From NCBI GenBank assembly GCA_027365225.1, contig DAHXNV010000011.1, forward strand, positions 1 through 60,933: 60,933 nucleotides of DNA, written 5' to 3'. Position 1 is the stretch's first letter, and each line of letters starts with the position of its first letter. The translations under genes were made by a program, and so were the position numbers. The notes under the pieces were generated by a model that worked only from the letters and a program-made list of their open reading frames with translations, was not told where the DNA came from and ran no database searches. Of the stretch, positions 27,401 through 38,089 are shown piece after piece. The DNA comes from Gammaproteobacteria bacterium. Lineage in GTDB: Bacteria; Pseudomonadota; Gammaproteobacteria; Steroidobacterales; Steroidobacteraceae.

Positions 27401-30237
27401 GTCGGCTCGTCGAACAGAAACAGCTTGCCCTTGTGCGTGATGCTCGAGAGCACGGAGCCGGCCTGCGCGAGGTGCCCCGCGAGCTTCAGCCGCTGCGCTT
27501 CGCCCCCGGAGAGGGTCGGTACCGGCTGCCCGAGCGTGACGTACTCCAGGCCGACGTCGGCCAGCGGCGCGAGACGCTGGCACACCTCGCGGGAGTCGCC
27601 GAAGAAGGCCAGCGCTCCGGTAATGGTCATCGCCAGCACCTCGGCGATGTTCGCGCGACGTCCGTCGGCGCCTTCGCGGCGAATGTCCAGCACCTCGTCG
27701 CGATAGCGACTGCCGTTGCAGTCCGGACATCGCAGATACACATCCGAGAGGAACTGCATCTCGACGTGCTCGAAGCCGTTGCCGTTGCAGGTCGGGCAGC
27801 GCCCGGTGCCCGAGTTGAAGCTGAACGTGCCGGCGGTGTATTTGCGCTCGATCGCCGCCGGCTCGGCGGCGAACAGCGAGCGGATGGCATCGAAGGCGCC
27901 GACGTAGCTGGCGGGGTTGGATCGTGTGGTGCGGCCGATCGGGCTCTGATCGACCATCACCACGTCATCGATCAGCTCGGCGCCCGCGAGTGCCGTGAAT
28001 GCGCCGGGCGCTTCGGTCGGCTTGCCGTGATACTTCAGCAGCGCGGGGTAGAGAACGTCCTCGATGAGTGTCGACTTGCCCGAACCGGATACTCCCGTCA
28101 CACAGACCAGGCGCTTCAGCGGGATACGCGCATCGATGCTCTTGAGGTTGTGTTGTGTGACGCCGCGCAGCTCCAACCAGCGATTCGAGCGGGCCTCGGC
28201 CACGACTTCCCCGTGGGGCACGGCGGCGGCTGGGCCGCGCACCCGCTCAGCGCGCGAGGCCGACTTCGCCAGGGCCGCGGGTGGGCGCCTGGACGTATCC
28301 GCTCCACTGCGTCCTGCGATGACCGCCCGCTCGGCGCCGGCGCGGCGTCGGCCGCTCAGGTATTCCCCGGTGAGGGAGTGCGCGCTGCGGCGGATCTCGC
28401 GCGGCGTGCCGAAGAAGACGATGTCCCCGCCGCGCTCGCCGGCGCCCGGTCCGAGATCGAGAATCCGGTCGGCTTCCAGCATGATCTGCGGATCGTGCTC
28501 CACCACCAGCAATGAATTGCCGGCATCCCGCAGGCGCTTCATCACCGTGATCACCCGCTGCATGTCGCGCGGGTGCAATCCGATGGAGGGCTCATCGAGC
28601 ACGAACAGAGTGTTGACCAGCGAAGTGCCGAGCGCGGTGGTCAGGTTGATGCGCTGGACTTCGCCGCCCGAGAGCGTGCGCGACTGGCGGTCGAGCGTCA
28701 GATACCCCAGACCGACTTCGGCGAGATAGCCGAAGCGTGCGCGCACCTGGCCGAGCAGCAGCTCGGCGGCTTCATCGAGCGGCTTCGGGAGGTGCAGCCG
28801 CTCGAAGAACTCGCGCGCGCGCGCCACCGGCAGCAGCATCAGGTCGTGGATGGACAGGCCCGGCAGATGCCGCAGCGCCTCGTCGCTCCACTCGGCGCCG
28901 CGCGGCCGGAAGGGCGGGGCGGCGCCAAGCGCCGCACGGGCCGACTCCTGATCGCCCACGCGCCACAGCAGGCCCTGGGTCTTCAGGCGCGCGCCGCCAC
29001 ACGTCTCGCATGGAGTATAGGCCCGGTAGCGCGAGAGCAGCACGCGCACGTGCATCTTGTACGAGCGGCTCTCGAGCCAGGCGAAGAACCGCTGAGCGCC
29101 GTACCACACGCCCTTGTTCCACTCGCCTTCGCCCTCGATGACCCAGCGACGCTGCGCGGCGGACAGCTCGCGCCATGGTGTGTCGAGCGGCACACCGCGC
29201 TTGCGCGCGAACTTCTCCAGATCCTCCTGACACTCGCGATAGGACTGAGTTTGCCAAGGCCTCACCGCGCCGCCGCGCAATGTCTTGGCGTCGTCCGGCA
29301 CCACCAGTCCATAGTCGATGCCGATGACGCGCCCGAACCCGCGGCAGGTCTCGCAGGCCCCGAGCGGGGAGTTGAACGAGAACAGGCTCGGGGTCGGCTC
29401 CTGGTAGGAAAGATCGCACTCGGCGCAGTGCAGGCCGCTCGAGTAGCGCCAGATTGCCAGGGTGTTGGGCGGGTCGCTCTCGTCGGTCACGCGGATGTTC
29501 ACCTTGCCCCGCCCCACACGCAGTGCCGTTTCGAGCGCCTCCACGATGCGGCTGCGCTCGGCGCGAGCGGCGCGGAAGCGGTCCTGAACGACTTCGAGGG
29601 CGATATCGGGCTCGGGTGTGGACTTGCGCCGCCGCCCGGACGAGCGCCGCCGCGGCGCGGCGCGGTCGGCCGGGCGCTCGATGAAGCGGGTATAGCCCTG
29701 CTTCTCCAGCAGTGCGCGGACCTCGCTTTCCTGGAAGTTGGCCGGTACGTTGACCGGGAACGTCACCGTCAGCCGCGGATCGCCGGCCGCCGCCGCTCGT
29801 GCGAGGAGGTCCGCGTGGATGGTGTCGGCGCTGTCGCGGCGCACCGGCTGGCCGCATCGCCGACAGTGGAGCGTCGCGGTCCGCGCGAACAGCAGCTTCA
29901 GATGATCGTTGAGCTCGGTCATCGTGCCGACCGTGGAGCGGGAGGTGCGCACCGGGTTGGTCTGATCGATGGCAATGGCCGGCGGAATCCCCGTAATCGC
30001 ATCGACCTGCGGCTTGTCCATGCGATCGAGGAACTGGCGCGCATACGGCGAGAACGTCTCGACGTATCGCCGTTGGCCCTCGGCGTAGAGCGTATCGAAG
30101 ACGAGCGAGGACTTGCCCGAGCCCGAGACGCCCGTCACGACGATCAGCTCGTTGAGCGGCAGGTCGAGGTCGAGGTTCTTCAGGTTGTTCTGGCGTGCGC
30201 CGCGTACGCGGATGACGTCTCGAGGAGCGTCGGTCAT
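24448..30237 (-). CDS. uvrA: Double-length UvrA-type excinuclease subunit (tandem fusion)
   Basis: This 1929-residue protein is two UvrA-like units in one chain, each with two ABC ATPase domains. Four Walker A loops GVSGSGKS occur at about residues 36, 710, 1082 and 1594. There are four LSGGE signatures, and four Walker B motifs ([48 protein letters not shown]). Zinc-module CXXC pairs are present in both units. Unit 1 (to about 985) has a UvrB-binding-like region and a large insertion domain; unit 2 (from about 1040) has a shorter insertion. Ordinary UvrA is about 940 residues and works as a dimer, so this chain may be a built-in pseudo-dimer. It may supplement a normal UvrA elsewhere. No uvrB is adjacent. 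Confidence 0.9.
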   Translation of the reverse strand: MTDAPRDVIRVRGARQNNLKNLDLDLPLNELIVVTGVSGSGKSSLVFDTLYAEGQRRYVETFSPYARQFLDRMDKPQVDAITGIPPAIAIDQTNPVRTSRSTVGTMTELNDHLKLLFARTATLHCRRCGQPVRRDSADTIHADLLARAAAAGDPRLTVTFPVNVPANFQESEVRALLEKQGYTRFIERPADRAAPRRRSSGRRRKSTPEPDIALEVVQDRFRAARAERSRIVEALETALRVGRGKVNIRVTDESDPPNTLAIWRYSSGLHCAECDLSYQEPTPSLFSFNSPLGACETCRGFGRVIGIDYGLVVPDDAKTLRGGAVRPWQTQSYRECQEDLEKFARKRGVPLDTPWRELSAAQRRWVIEGEGEWNKGVWYGAQRFFAWLESRSYKMHVRVLLSRYRAYTPCETCGGARLKTQGLLWRVGDQESARAALGAAPPFRPRGAEWSDEALRHLPGLSIHDLMLLPVARAREFFERLHLPKPLDEAAELLLGQVRARFGYLAEVGLGYLTLDRQSRTLSGGEVQRINLTTALGTSLVNTLFVLDEPSIGLHPRDMQRVITVMKRLRDAGNSLLVVEHDPQIMLEADRILDLGPGAGERGGDIVFFGTPREIRRSAHSLTGEYLSGRRRAGAERAVIAGRSGADTSRRPPAALAKSASRAERVRGPAAAVPHGEVVAEARSNRWLELRGVTQHNLKSIDARIPLKRLVCVTGVSGSGKSTLIEDVLYPALLKYHGKPTEAPGAFTALAGAELIDDVVMVDQSPIGRTTRSNPASYVGAFDAIRSLFAAEPAAIERKYTAGTFSFNSGTGRCPTCNGNGFEHVEMQFLSDVYLRCPDCNGSRYRDEVLDIRREGADGRRANIAEVLAMTITGALAFFGDSREVCQRLAPLADVGLEYVTLGQPVPTLSGGEAQRLKLAGHLAQAGSVLSSITHKGKLFLFDEPTTGLHFQDVGRLLGAFRKLLAAGHSLLVIEHNLDVIRACDWIIDLGPEGGEAGGRVVCAGTPADVRRNAQSHTGRALIDYERVLTGEPAAASAAVAEPAPRYGAIVGDTRHDIVIHNAREHNLKSIEARIPRDRFTVITGVSGSGKSTLAFDILFNEGQRRYLESLNAYARQFVQPAARPDVDAIFGIPPTVAIEQRTSRGGRKSTVATLTEIYHFLRLLYVKLGSQYCPDCDLPIEPQSLASIAARLLRTYRGKRIGLLAPLVLARKGYYTDLAKWAHKKGFKALRVDGITLPTAHWPRLSRFKEHTIELPVADIDVSARTDAQLHDALARALDFGKGVVHVLAPGAARVTVFSTRRACPNCGRSFAEPDPRLFSFNSKHGWCESCYGTGVALPGFDAEQTGEEHGWNEWLAAEPPVCPACQGRRLNPVALNVRFRDRSIAALTADPVRRAAEFFARLKLSGRERQIGRDLLAEIRSRLAFLERVGLGYLQLERSAPTLSGGEAQRIRLAAQLGSNLQGVCYVLDEPTIGLHPRDNAVLLDSLTELSSHHNTLVVVEHDEDTIRRADHVLDLGPGAGVLGGQIVGEGTVRDLMRNPRSITGRFLRHPLRHPAEPRRSTRRGSPHLALEKIALHNVRADVRIPLGRLVVVTGVSGSGKSTVARDVLYTNLRRLLGAAQGMQRKGRGGAGRRSAAELIGCRALRGLEHLDRVLEVDQTPIGKTPRSCPATYIGFWDDIRRIFATTSEARLRGYTASRFSFNTAGGRCDACEGQGIKTIEMSFLPDVKVLCDVCGGRRFNPETLAVLWRGRSIGDVLAMNVDEAVPFFAAHARIHHALKLLQDVGLGYLTLGQQSPTLSGGEAQRIKLVTELAKVRDPAAAGPRPTMRHTLYVLDEPTVGLHMADVEKLIQVLHRLVEAGNTAVVVEHNLDIMAEADWIIDMGPEAGESGGRVVAEGAPAAVARSAGRSHTGRVLSAFLAQRCPRA

Positions 30238-30478
30238 TCCCTCATCCTGCGACGATTCAACTCAGGGAGTACCGCGCGTCAATAGCGCACGGATCGTCTT
30301 GATTCTACCGGAAAGCACATCCCGAGGGCGGGACATGCCAATCGCGCATGCGCAGCGACTTCGTACAGCGCGCGGAGTTCCCGGGTACTGTACGCGTGCC
30401 CGCGCGGATCGTCTCGTGCCCCCGTTGTTGCAGGACGCGCCCGGTCCGGTCAAGCGTCCGCGAAACCGCACAACGGCC
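30238..30478. other. Divergent intergenic region, uvrA-like gene and DOMON-like gene
   Basis: The 241 bases between the two divergent starts must hold both promoters. I searched by eye for a CTGT-N8-ACAG LexA box and found none, so SOS control of the tandem uvrA is not supported here. Confidence 0.4.
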
Positions 30479-31114
30479 ATGAGGATTGTGCAGATGGCGC
30501 GAGCACCGCCCGACGGGCATCATGGCGTCGTGACGCACCATCATCTCCTGCCACACCCGCGGGTTCCGCGCGGGCCCGTCGAGTCGATCACGGCTCGGGT
30601 GTTTGCGGTCCCACCGCAGGCCCTGATTCTGCAGTTCGTCCTTCGGGGCGACTTGCGTCGCGTCCGCGTGCCAGCGGAGGTCGACGGTGGGCGGGCCGAT
30701 GCGCTGTGGGGGCATACCTGCTTCGAGGCCTTCGTTCGCCGTGCTGACGATCCGGGTTACCTGGAGCTGAACTTCGCGCCGTCAGGCCGTTGGCAGGCAT
30801 ATCAGTTCGCCGCCTATCGTGATGGCATGACGCCGGCGGACCTGCCGCAACCGGTGTCGATCACCATCGGCCAGCGTGAACGGACGCAGGCGGCAGCCGC
30901 GGCCCCTGCCGCGCAAGAGGACGCGCTGGCGCTCGAGGCGCTGGTTCATCTGCCCGTCCCCGGTGCGCAGGCGGGACGGGAGCTTCGCCTGGCCTTGAGC
31001 GCGGTGGTGGAGGACGACACGGGCGCCCTGTCATACTGGGCCCTTCGGCATGGGCCGGGGCGGCCGGATTTTCACCATCCGGACGCCTTCGTACTGACAT
31101 TGGATTACATGTGA
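30479..31114 (+). CDS. DOMON-like domain protein
   Basis: A protein of about 211 residues containing a DOMON-like beta-sandwich of the kind seen in short proteobacterial proteins: VFAVPPQALILQFVLRGDL, then LWGHTCFEAFVR, YLELNFAPSGRWQAYQFAAY and a C-terminal SYWALRHGPGRPDFHHPDAF. DOMON modules bind heme or sugars in other contexts; no ligand can be assigned here. The ATG at 30479 is shown; 30494 is an alternative, and the domain itself begins at about residue 30. It lies just upstream of a NamZ-like gene on the same strand. Confidence 0.75.
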   Translation: MRIVQMARAPPDGHHGVVTHHHLLPHPRVPRGPVESITARVFAVPPQALILQFVLRGDLRRVRVPAEVDGGRADALWGHTCFEAFVRRADDPGYLELNFAPSGRWQAYQFAAYRDGMTPADLPQPVSITIGQRERTQAAAAAPAAQEDALALEALVHLPVPGAQAGRELRLALSAVVEDDTGALSYWALRHGPGRPDFHHPDAFVLTLDYM

Positions 31115-31151
31115 ACGTGCCCGTCGCCCGGCAACGCTTTCGACCTCGTGC

Positions 31152-32357
31152 ATGAAATTCGGCATCGATCGTCTGCTCACTGACCCGGCGCTGCGCGCCC
31201 CCCTGGCGGGCCGCAGGGTGGCGCTGCTGGCGCATCCGGCCTCGGTCACTCGGGGGCTGACGCACAGCCTCGACGCGCTGGCCGCGCTGGGTGATGTGCG
31301 GCTGAGCGCAGCCTTCGGCCCCCAGCACGGACTGCGCGGGGACAAACAGGACAACATGGTCGAGTCGCCCGATTTCACCGATCCCGTGCATGGGATCCCG
31401 GTGTTCAGTCTGTACGGTGAGGTGCGCCGCCCCACCGCGCGGATGATGGACACCTTCGACGTGTTGCTGGTCGATCTGCAGGATCTCGGCTGCCGTGTCT
31501 ACACGTTCGTGACGACACTGCGCTACGTCTTGGAGGCGTGTGCGCATCACCACAAGAGCCTCTGGGTGCTCGATCGGCCCAATCCGATCGGGCGGCCGGT
31601 CGAGGGCCTGCGCCTGCGGCCGGGCTGCGAGAGCTTCGTGGGCGCCGCGCCCATGCCGATGCGCCACGGGATGACGCTCGGGGAACTCGCGCGGTGGTTC
31701 GTGCACATTCTGCAGCTCGACGTGGACTGTCAGGTCGTCGCCCTCGAGGGATGGAATCCGCACGCGCCGCCCGGCCACGGCTGGCCGCTCGGACAGCGCA
31801 CCTGGATCAACCCCAGTCCCAACGCGCCCAACGTGTTCATGGCACGCTGCTACCCCGGCACCGTGATGATCGAGGGGACATCGCTGTCGGAGGGGCGCGG
31901 CACGACCCGACCGCTCGAGCTGTTCGGCGCCCCGGACTTGGACGCCTCGGCGCTGCTGGCCGCGATGCATGCCCTGGCACCGGCGTGGCTCGCCGGCTGC
32001 CGGCTGCGGCGGTGCTGGTTCGAGCCCACGTTCCAGAAGCACAGCGGTACGCTGTGCTCGGGGCTGCAGCTGCATGTCGAGGATCCCTCCCACTACGAGC
32101 ATCCGGCGTTCAGACCCTGGCGGCTGGTGGCGCTCGCCTTCAAGGCGCTGCGGCAGCTGCGGCCGGACTATCCGTTGTGGCGTGACTTTCCCTATGAGTA
32201 CGAGCGCGGGCGGCTGGCCATCGACGTGATCAACGGCGGCGAGGTGCTGCGGCGCTGGGTGGACGATCCGGCGGCCGCGGTGAGCGATCTCGATGTGTTG
32301 GCGGCCGCCGACGAGGCCGCTTGGCAGGACGAGCGGCGCGCGTTCTTGATATACTGA
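31152..32357 (+). CDS. DUF1343/NamZ-like exo-beta-N-acetylmuramidase family protein
   Basis: A 401-residue member of the DUF1343 family, whose Bacillus and Tannerella members (NamZ) release terminal MurNAc from peptidoglycan fragments. The conserved core is present: FGPQHGLRGDKQDNM, LLVDLQDLGCRVYTF, LDRPNPIGRPVEG, MPMRHGMTLGELA and EGTSLSEGRGTTRPLELFG. Unlike the exported enzymes it starts MKFGIDRLLTD without a signal peptide, so it would act on recycled muropeptides in the cytoplasm or be exported another way. It follows the DOMON-like gene by 37 bases. Confidence 0.88.
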   Translation: MKFGIDRLLTDPALRAPLAGRRVALLAHPASVTRGLTHSLDALAALGDVRLSAAFGPQHGLRGDKQDNMVESPDFTDPVHGIPVFSLYGEVRRPTARMMDTFDVLLVDLQDLGCRVYTFVTTLRYVLEACAHHHKSLWVLDRPNPIGRPVEGLRLRPGCESFVGAAPMPMRHGMTLGELARWFVHILQLDVDCQVVALEGWNPHAPPGHGWPLGQRTWINPSPNAPNVFMARCYPGTVMIEGTSLSEGRGTTRPLELFGAPDLDASALLAAMHALAPAWLAGCRLRRCWFEPTFQKHSGTLCSGLQLHVEDPSHYEHPAFRPWRLVALAFKALRQLRPDYPLWRDFPYEYERGRLAIDVINGGEVLRRWVDDPAAAVSDLDVLAAADEAAWQDERRAFLIY

Positions 32358-32472
32358 CCTCCGATCCAGGCTGGCGTAGCTCACGCTCCGGCTGCCGGCC
32401 GCTCTCCGTTGTCCGACTGGCCCGCACGCGCGGCCGCTTGACGCCGCCGCCCGGCGCCGGATTCCACAGAAC

Positions 32473-34623
32473 ATGCAGACCGCACGCGACATCACAGGTT
32501 ATCGCCAACACTGGGCCGCGTGTCTCGGCACTGCGCCTTTCCTGCCCATGACGCGCGCCGAGATGGACGCGCTCGGCTGGGACAGCTGCGACGTCATCCT
32601 GGTGACGGGTGATGCGTACGTGGACCTGCCGAGCTTCGGCATGGCTATCGTCGGGCGCGTGCTGGAGGGGCAGGGCTTTCGCGTCGGGATCATCGCGCAG
32701 CCCGACTGGCACAGCGCGACGCCGTTCGCCGCGCTCGGCCGGCCCAACCTGTTCTTCGGCATCACCGCCGGCAATATGGACTCGATGGTGAACCGGTATA
32801 CGGCGGATCGGCGGGTGCGCAGCGACGATGCGTACACGCCGGAGGGCGTGGGGGGAAGCCGACCGGACCGCTCGGTGATCGTGTATGCCCAGCGCGTGCG
32901 CGAGGCGTTCAGGGACGTGCCCGTCATCATCGGTGGGATCGAAGCGTCGCTGCGGCGCATTGCGCATTTCGATTACTGGTCGGAGAAAGTCCGCCGCTCC
33001 GTGCTGCTGGACGCCAAGGCGGATCTGCTCGTGTACGGCAACGGCGAGCGGCAGGTCTGCGAGATCGCCCATCGCCTGGCGGCGGGCGAGCCGATTCGCG
33101 AGCTGACCGACATCCGGGGCACAGCGTTCGTGCGCAGATCCGCGCCGTCGGGGTGGATCGAGATCGACTCGACCCATCTCGATACGCCGGGCCCCCTCGA
33201 GCCGCACCCCGATCCCTACGCCATGTCAGAGCGGCGCCCGCCCGAGACGAGCGCCGCGGCGCCGAGCGCGGCCGCCGAGAACGTCGTACGTTTCGTGCGG
33301 CGCGTCAAGAACGCCGACCGGGCGCGCAGCGCCATCCGCATGCCCTCCTACGAGCAGGTTGCGGCCGACCCGGTGTTGTATGCGCATGCCTCGCGCATCC
33401 TGCATCTGGAGTCGAATCCGGGCAACGCGCGGGCCCTGGTGCAGCGGCACGGCGACCTTGACGTGTGGCTCAATCCGCCGCCGATTCCGCTCACCACCGC
33501 CGAGCTCGACTGGGTGTATGAGCGTCCCTACCAGCGCACACCGCACCCGCGTTACGGCGCGGCCAACATCCCGGCCTACAAGATGATCCGTTTCTCGGTG
33601 GCGATCCAGCGCGGCTGCTTCGGCGGCTGCTCGTTCTGCTCGATCACCGAGCACGAAGGCCGCATCATCCAGAGCCGCTCGGAGCAGTCGGTCGTACGCG
33701 AAGTCGAGGCGATCCGTGACCAGGTGCCCGGGTTCACCGGGGTGATCTCGGACCTCGGCGGACCGACCGCCAACATGTACCGCCTGGCGTGCCGCAGTCG
33801 CGAGATCGAGAGCGCGTGCCGCCGGCCCTCGTGTGTCTACCCGGGGATCTGCCCGAACCTCGACACCGATCACGCGCCGCTCGTTGCGCTGTACCGCAAG
33901 GTGCGCGAGCTGCCCGGGATCCGCAAGGTGCTCATCGCCTCGGGCGTGCGCTATGACCTCGCCGTCGAGTCGCCCGAATACGTCAAGGAGCTCGCGCAGC
34001 ATCACACCGGCGGGTACCTCAAGATCGCCCCGGAGGCGATTTCCGAGGGGCCGCTGTCGATGATGATGAAGCCCGGCATCGGCGCATACGACCGCTTCAA
34101 GGCACTGTTCGATCGATACTCGCGCGAGGCGGGCAAGGAGCAATACCTCATCCCGTACTTCATTGCCGCCCACCCCGGCACCCGCGACGAGGACATGCTC
34201 GAACTGGCGCTGTGGCTGAAACGCAATGGCTTTCGCGCCGATCAGGTGCAGGCGTTTCTTCCCTCGCCCATGGCGAGCGCTACCGCCATGTATCACTCGG
34301 GCAAGAATCCGCTGAAGCGCGTGCGCCGCAGCGGCGGGGATGTACCGGTGCCGAAGGGCCTCAAGGTGCGCCGCCTGCACAAGGCGTTCCTGCGCTATCA
34401 CGATCCGAATAACTGGCCGATGCTGCGTGAAGCGCTGCGCCGCATGGGGCGGGCCGACCTGATCGGCAGCGGCAGAGAGCAGCTGGTGCCGGCGTATCAG
34501 CCCCCGGGCACCGGTGCGGCCCACGAGGGCCGGCGCGGCGCGCGCGCGCCCGCTGCCCGCGCGAAGCGGCCTCTGCCGTTTCGCACTCAGCACACCGGCT
34601 TGCCGCGCACGCCGCGGCGCTGA
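32473..34623 (+). CDS. ygiQ: YgiQ-family radical SAM protein
   Basis: A 716-residue radical SAM protein of the YgiQ/UPF0313 family. The N-terminal domain has [20 protein letters not shown], and the radical SAM motif CFGGCSFC (CX3CX2C) follows near residue 380 in a [18 protein letters not shown] context. [13 protein letters not shown] and [13 protein letters not shown] are family blocks. The enzyme's substrate is unknown. The last 40 residues are Arg, Ala and Pro rich and probably disordered. Confidence 0.93.
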   Translation: MQTARDITGYRQHWAACLGTAPFLPMTRAEMDALGWDSCDVILVTGDAYVDLPSFGMAIVGRVLEGQGFRVGIIAQPDWHSATPFAALGRPNLFFGITAGNMDSMVNRYTADRRVRSDDAYTPEGVGGSRPDRSVIVYAQRVREAFRDVPVIIGGIEASLRRIAHFDYWSEKVRRSVLLDAKADLLVYGNGERQVCEIAHRLAAGEPIRELTDIRGTAFVRRSAPSGWIEIDSTHLDTPGPLEPHPDPYAMSERRPPETSAAAPSAAAENVVRFVRRVKNADRARSAIRMPSYEQVAADPVLYAHASRILHLESNPGNARALVQRHGDLDVWLNPPPIPLTTAELDWVYERPYQRTPHPRYGAANIPAYKMIRFSVAIQRGCFGGCSFCSITEHEGRIIQSRSEQSVVREVEAIRDQVPGFTGVISDLGGPTANMYRLACRSREIESACRRPSCVYPGICPNLDTDHAPLVALYRKVRELPGIRKVLIASGVRYDLAVESPEYVKELAQHHTGGYLKIAPEAISEGPLSMMMKPGIGAYDRFKALFDRYSREAGKEQYLIPYFIAAHPGTRDEDMLELALWLKRNGFRADQVQAFLPSPMASATAMYHSGKNPLKRVRRSGGDVPVPKGLKVRRLHKAFLRYHDPNNWPMLREALRRMGRADLIGSGREQLVPAYQPPGTGAAHEGRRGARAPAARAKRPLPFRTQHTGLPRTPRR

Positions 34624-34640
34624 TCCCGCGGTCGGCCGCC

Positions 34641-35375
34641 GTGTCCGATCCGACTCCCCTCGATCGTCCCGTGTGGGCGAGCCTCGTCTCGCGGCACGCG
34701 TCCCTCGCCGCAGGCGGGACGCTCGCCCGGCGCTACCGCCCGCAGTTCAGTGTATTCGCCGGACAGCGCGACGAGTCCGACGCGGCCCTCGCCGAGCTGG
34801 CTGCCCTGGTCGGACCCGGCGAGCGCATCTGCATCGCGCAGGCGCAGCCGGTCATCGTGCCGAGGGGCCTCGCGGTGGAGCGCAGCCTGCAGGGCGTGCA
34901 GATGACGACGCCGCTCACGATCGATGTTCCTGCGGGCCCGGAGCCGCTGCTCACGTTGACCGAGCGCGACGCGGCCGAGATGTTCGCGCTCGCGCGGCTC
35001 ACCGAGCCGGGTCCGTTCGAGCCGCGCACGCACCGGCTCGGTCGGTTCCTCGGCATCCGCATCGACGGGCGGCTCGCGGCCATGGCCGGGGAGCGGTTCA
35101 GCTTCCCCGGATACACCGAGGTGAGTGCGGTCTGCACGCATCCTGACTTCCGGGGCCGAGGCTTCGCGCGCCGGCTGACGGCCGCGGTGACCGCCGCCAT
35201 CCACCAGCGCGGTGAGCAGGCGTTCCTGCAGGCCTGGAAAACCAACACGCCGGCCATCACGCTGTACCGCTCGCTCGGCTTCGAAGTGCGTGCCGAGATG
35301 AACGTGCGGGTGTTGTGGCGGGCCGAGGGGCGTGCACGGGCAAGAGACGAAACAACGGCACTGGAGCACCCATGA
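34641..35375 (+). CDS. GNAT-family N-acetyltransferase (FR47-like)
   Basis: A 244-residue acetyltransferase. The acetyl-CoA binding motif A is in the second half: FPGYTEVSAVCTHPDFRGRG followed by FARRLTAAV, and the typical end AWKTNTPAITLYRSLGFEV. The N-terminal 100 residues form a second, weaker GNAT-like half, as in FR47-type proteins. The start is a GTG 17 bases after ygiQ. It overlaps the next acetyltransferase by ATGA. Substrate unknown. Confidence 0.88.
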   Translation: MSDPTPLDRPVWASLVSRHASLAAGGTLARRYRPQFSVFAGQRDESDAALAELAALVGPGERICIAQAQPVIVPRGLAVERSLQGVQMTTPLTIDVPAGPEPLLTLTERDAAEMFALARLTEPGPFEPRTHRLGRFLGIRIDGRLAAMAGERFSFPGYTEVSAVCTHPDFRGRGFARRLTAAVTAAIHQRGEQAFLQAWKTNTPAITLYRSLGFEVRAEMNVRVLWRAEGRARARDETTALEHP

Positions 35376-35839
35376 CCGATACCGCGTTGACCCTGCGGGC
35401 GGCGGCGGCAACCGATGCGCCGGCGCTCGCGCAGCTGACCGAGGAACTCGGCTACCGAGCCGATGCCGAGATCCTGCGCCAGCGCCTGGCATTGCTCGCC
35501 GAGCGGCCCGATCACGCCGTCTTCGTCGCCGAGCGCGGTGGCGCGGCATCGGAGCCGACAAGCGGGTTGGCCGGTTGGATCCACGTCGGCCGGGTGATTT
35601 CGCTCGAGGGCGGCGCGGCCGCCGAGATTCTGGGCCTGGTCGTCGGAACCATCGCCCGCCGTGCCGGCGTGGGCCGGCAGCTGGTGCAGCGCGCGGAGCA
35701 CTGGGCTCGGGGACAGGGCCTGGAGCGGATCGTGGTGCGCTCGAATGCCTTGCGTGCGGAGGCGCATTTTTTCTACCCGGCGCTCGATTACGTTCTCGCC
35801 AAGACGCAGCGCGTGTACGTCAAGCCGCTCGGACAGTAA
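35372..35839 (+). CDS. GNAT-family N-acetyltransferase
   Basis: A 155-residue GNAT protein with the full fold: N-terminal LTLRAAAATDAPALAQLTEE, central ILGLVVGTIARRAGVGRQLV (acetyl-CoA loop R-X2-G-X-G) and C-terminal SNALRAEAHFFYPALDYVLA. It starts inside the stop of the preceding acetyltransferase gene (ATGA), so the two are coupled. Target unknown. Confidence 0.9.
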   Translation: MTDTALTLRAAAATDAPALAQLTEELGYRADAEILRQRLALLAERPDHAVFVAERGGAASEPTSGLAGWIHVGRVISLEGGAAAEILGLVVGTIARRAGVGRQLVQRAEHWARGQGLERIVVRSNALRAEAHFFYPALDYVLAKTQRVYVKPLGQ

Positions 35840-35938
35840 GTCGCCTGGTGCGCTGCGCCCGCGGCGCTGCGCGCAGGCGGGCGCCGGTGCGCATCTCGGT
35901 GGTGGCCGCAAGTTGCCCGCTCGGGGCGCAAGAGGATA

Positions 35939-37297
35939 ATGAATCTCCCTATGAAAGCCTTGCTGCCCGCGCTGATGCTGGGGCTCGCCGGAGGGCTCGC
36001 GACGGCTCGGGCCGCGGCGCCGGCCGTCCCTGCGGCCGCCTCGCGCGTGGCGATCGGGCTCGATCTGAGCGGGGCCATCGGACCGGCGAGCGCGCGCTAT
36101 GTCGTGCGCGGCCTGCACACGGCGGCCCGGCGAGGCAGCCCCCTCGTCATTCTGGAAATCGACACCCCCGGGGGTCTCGAGACGTCCATGCGCGAGATCG
36201 TCAAGGCCATCCTCGCCGCCCCCGTGCCCGTGGTGGGCTACGTCGCGCCCTCCGGAGCGCGCGCCGCGAGCGCGGGCACCTACATTCTCTACGCCTGTCC
36301 CATCGCGGCCATGGCCCCGGCCACGAACCTCGGGGCGGCCACGCCGGTGAGTCTGGGGGGTTCGACGCCGGCCCCGCCGACGGGCAAGGGCCGAGCGAGC
36401 GGGCCGCCGATGAGCGCCGAGCAGCGCAAGATTCTCAACGACTCGGTGGCTTACATCCGTTCGCTGGCCGAGCTGCGCGGGCGCAACGTCCAGTGGGCCG
36501 AGCAGGCGGTGCGGGGTGCGGCGAGCCTGCCGGACGAGAATGCACTGCGCGCGCACGTCGTGAACCTGATCGCCCCCGATCTGGCGAGCCTGCTCTCGCA
36601 GTTGAACGGCCGTACGGTGACCGTGCGCGGGCACACCGAAACGCTCGACACCACGGGCATGACCGTAGTGTGGCTGCGGCCGGGATGGCGGACGCGCGTG
36701 CTGGCGGTCATCACCAACCCGATGATCGCCTACGGCCTGCTGCTGATCGGCATCTGGGGGCTGATCTTCGAGGGCTTCCATCCCGGCGGCGTGCTGCCCG
36801 GGGTCGTCGGCGTGATTTCGCTGCTGGCGGCGCTGTTCGCCTTGCAGTTGCTGCCGACGGATTTCGCCGGGCTGGCGCTGATCGCGGTGGGCTCTGCGAT
36901 GATGGCGGGGGAGTTTTTCTTGCCGACCTACGGCTCGCTCGGGCTGGGCGGTCTCATCGGGTTCGTCGTCGGCTCACTGATTCTGTTCGATGCGGGGGGG
37001 GCGGGTATGTCCATCAGCCGCGCTTTGATCGGCGCGATCGCAACCGTCGGGGGACTGGTCGTCCTCGGCATCGTGTATCTTGCCACGCGCGCGCTGCGCC
37101 GGCCGCCGGCGAACGGCGCGCAGGCCATGCTGGGCGGCACCGTGCAGGCGGAGGAGGACATCAGCGGCGGCGGCCGGGGCCGGGTGCGCTATGGCGGCGA
37201 ACTCTGGAATGCCGTCGCCGCATCGTCCCTGCAGCGCGGCCAGCGCGCGCGCATCGTAAAGGTCGAGGGTCTGCAGTTGTGGGTCGAGCCGCTCTGA
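35939..37297 (+). CDS. NfeD-family membrane serine protease (long form)
   Basis: A 452-residue long-form NfeD (NfeD1b). After a signal peptide (about residues 1-25) comes a ClpP/SppA-like protease domain with the serine in SGARAASAGTYI and a candidate general-base lysine in EQRKILNDSVAYIRSL. A membrane region of about four helices (about 255-390) and a C-terminal NfeD OB-fold domain (AMLGGTVQAEEDISGGG to the end) follow. In Pyrococcus the homologue cleaves the tail of its partner stomatin. The slipin gene follows after 25 bases, the conserved NfeD-stomatin pairing. Roles in membrane quality control are proposed for the family. Confidence 0.92.
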   Translation: MNLPMKALLPALMLGLAGGLATARAAAPAVPAAASRVAIGLDLSGAIGPASARYVVRGLHTAARRGSPLVILEIDTPGGLETSMREIVKAILAAPVPVVGYVAPSGARAASAGTYILYACPIAAMAPATNLGAATPVSLGGSTPAPPTGKGRASGPPMSAEQRKILNDSVAYIRSLAELRGRNVQWAEQAVRGAASLPDENALRAHVVNLIAPDLASLLSQLNGRTVTVRGHTETLDTTGMTVVWLRPGWRTRVLAVITNPMIAYGLLLIGIWGLIFEGFHPGGVLPGVVGVISLLAALFALQLLPTDFAGLALIAVGSAMMAGEFFLPTYGSLGLGGLIGFVVGSLILFDAGGAGMSISRALIGAIATVGGLVVLGIVYLATRALRRPPANGAQAMLGGTVQAEEDISGGGRGRVRYGGELWNAVAASSLQRGQRARIVKVEGLQLWVEPL

Positions 37298-37322
37298 GGC
37301 GCGACATTGCCGGGAGAGTCCC

Positions 37323-38084
37323 ATGCCAATCTTTCTGATCGTCGTCGTCGCACTGATCGCGCTGCTCGTGATCAGCTCGGTCCGGGTCCTGAACGAATAC
37401 GAGCGGGCCGTCATGTTCACGCTCGGGCGCTTCACGGGCGTGCGCGGCCCGGGCCTGATCATCCTGTGGCCCGTGATCCAGCGCATGAGCAAGGTGGACC
37501 TGCGGGTCATCGTGCTCAATATCCCCAAGCAGGACGTCATCACCCGCGACAACGTGTCGGTGAAGGTGAACGCCGTGGTGTATTTCCGGATCGTCGATCC
37601 GGGCAAGGCCATCATCCAGGTCGCCAATGCCTGGGACGCCACCAGCCAGGTTGCGCAGACCACGCTGCGCTCGGTGCTCGGCCAGCACGAGATGGACGAG
37701 CTGCTCTCGCAGCGCGACAAGATGAACGCCGACGTCCAGCGCATCCTCGACGAGCGCACCGAGTCCTGGGGCGTCAAGGTCACCAGCGTGGAGCTGAAGG
37801 ACATCGATCTCGACGACAACATGGTGCGGGCGATGGCCCGCCAAGCCGAAGCCGAGCGCAACCGGCGCGCCAAGGTCATCAACGCCCTGGGTGAGCAGCA
37901 GGCCGCGCAGACCCTGGTCGAGGCGGCCAATGCCCTGTCGCAGAATGCGAGCGCGATGCAGCTGCGCTACCTGGAGACGCTCGCCGACATCGCGCACGAC
38001 AAATCACAGTTGATCATCTTTCCGCTGCCGCTCGATCTGATCGCGCCGCTGCTGCGCCGCGGCGCTACGCCGGGCCAGGGCTGA
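37323..38084 (+). CDS. Slipin / stomatin-like SPFH protein
   Basis: A 253-residue SPFH-domain protein with one N-terminal membrane helix (IFLIVVVALIALLVISSV) followed by the stomatin core (VLNEYERAVMFTLGRFTGVR, DNVSVKVNAVVYFRI, TTLRSVLGQHEMDELL). A coiled-coil stretch rich in Ala, Glu and Arg (ARQAEAERNRRAKVINA) drives oligomerisation. The C-terminus LIIFPLPLDLI is the hydrophobic segment cleaved by NfeD partners in archaea. It forms an operon with the NfeD gene. Confidence 0.94.
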   Translation: MPIFLIVVVALIALLVISSVRVLNEYERAVMFTLGRFTGVRGPGLIILWPVIQRMSKVDLRVIVLNIPKQDVITRDNVSVKVNAVVYFRIVDPGKAIIQVANAWDATSQVAQTTLRSVLGQHEMDELLSQRDKMNADVQRILDERTESWGVKVTSVELKDIDLDDNMVRAMARQAEAERNRRAKVINALGEQQAAQTLVEAANALSQNASAMQLRYLETLADIAHDKSQLIIFPLPLDLIAPLLRRGATPGQG

Positions 38085-38089
38085 TCGGG

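Noticed and set aside
28573-30285. 570-codon plus-strand open frame opposite the tandem uvrA
   Set aside because: Antisense shadow; the minus-strand protein carries all UvrA motifs.
30238-30478. LexA box for the tandem uvrA
   Set aside because: No CTGT-N8-ACAG match found by eye.
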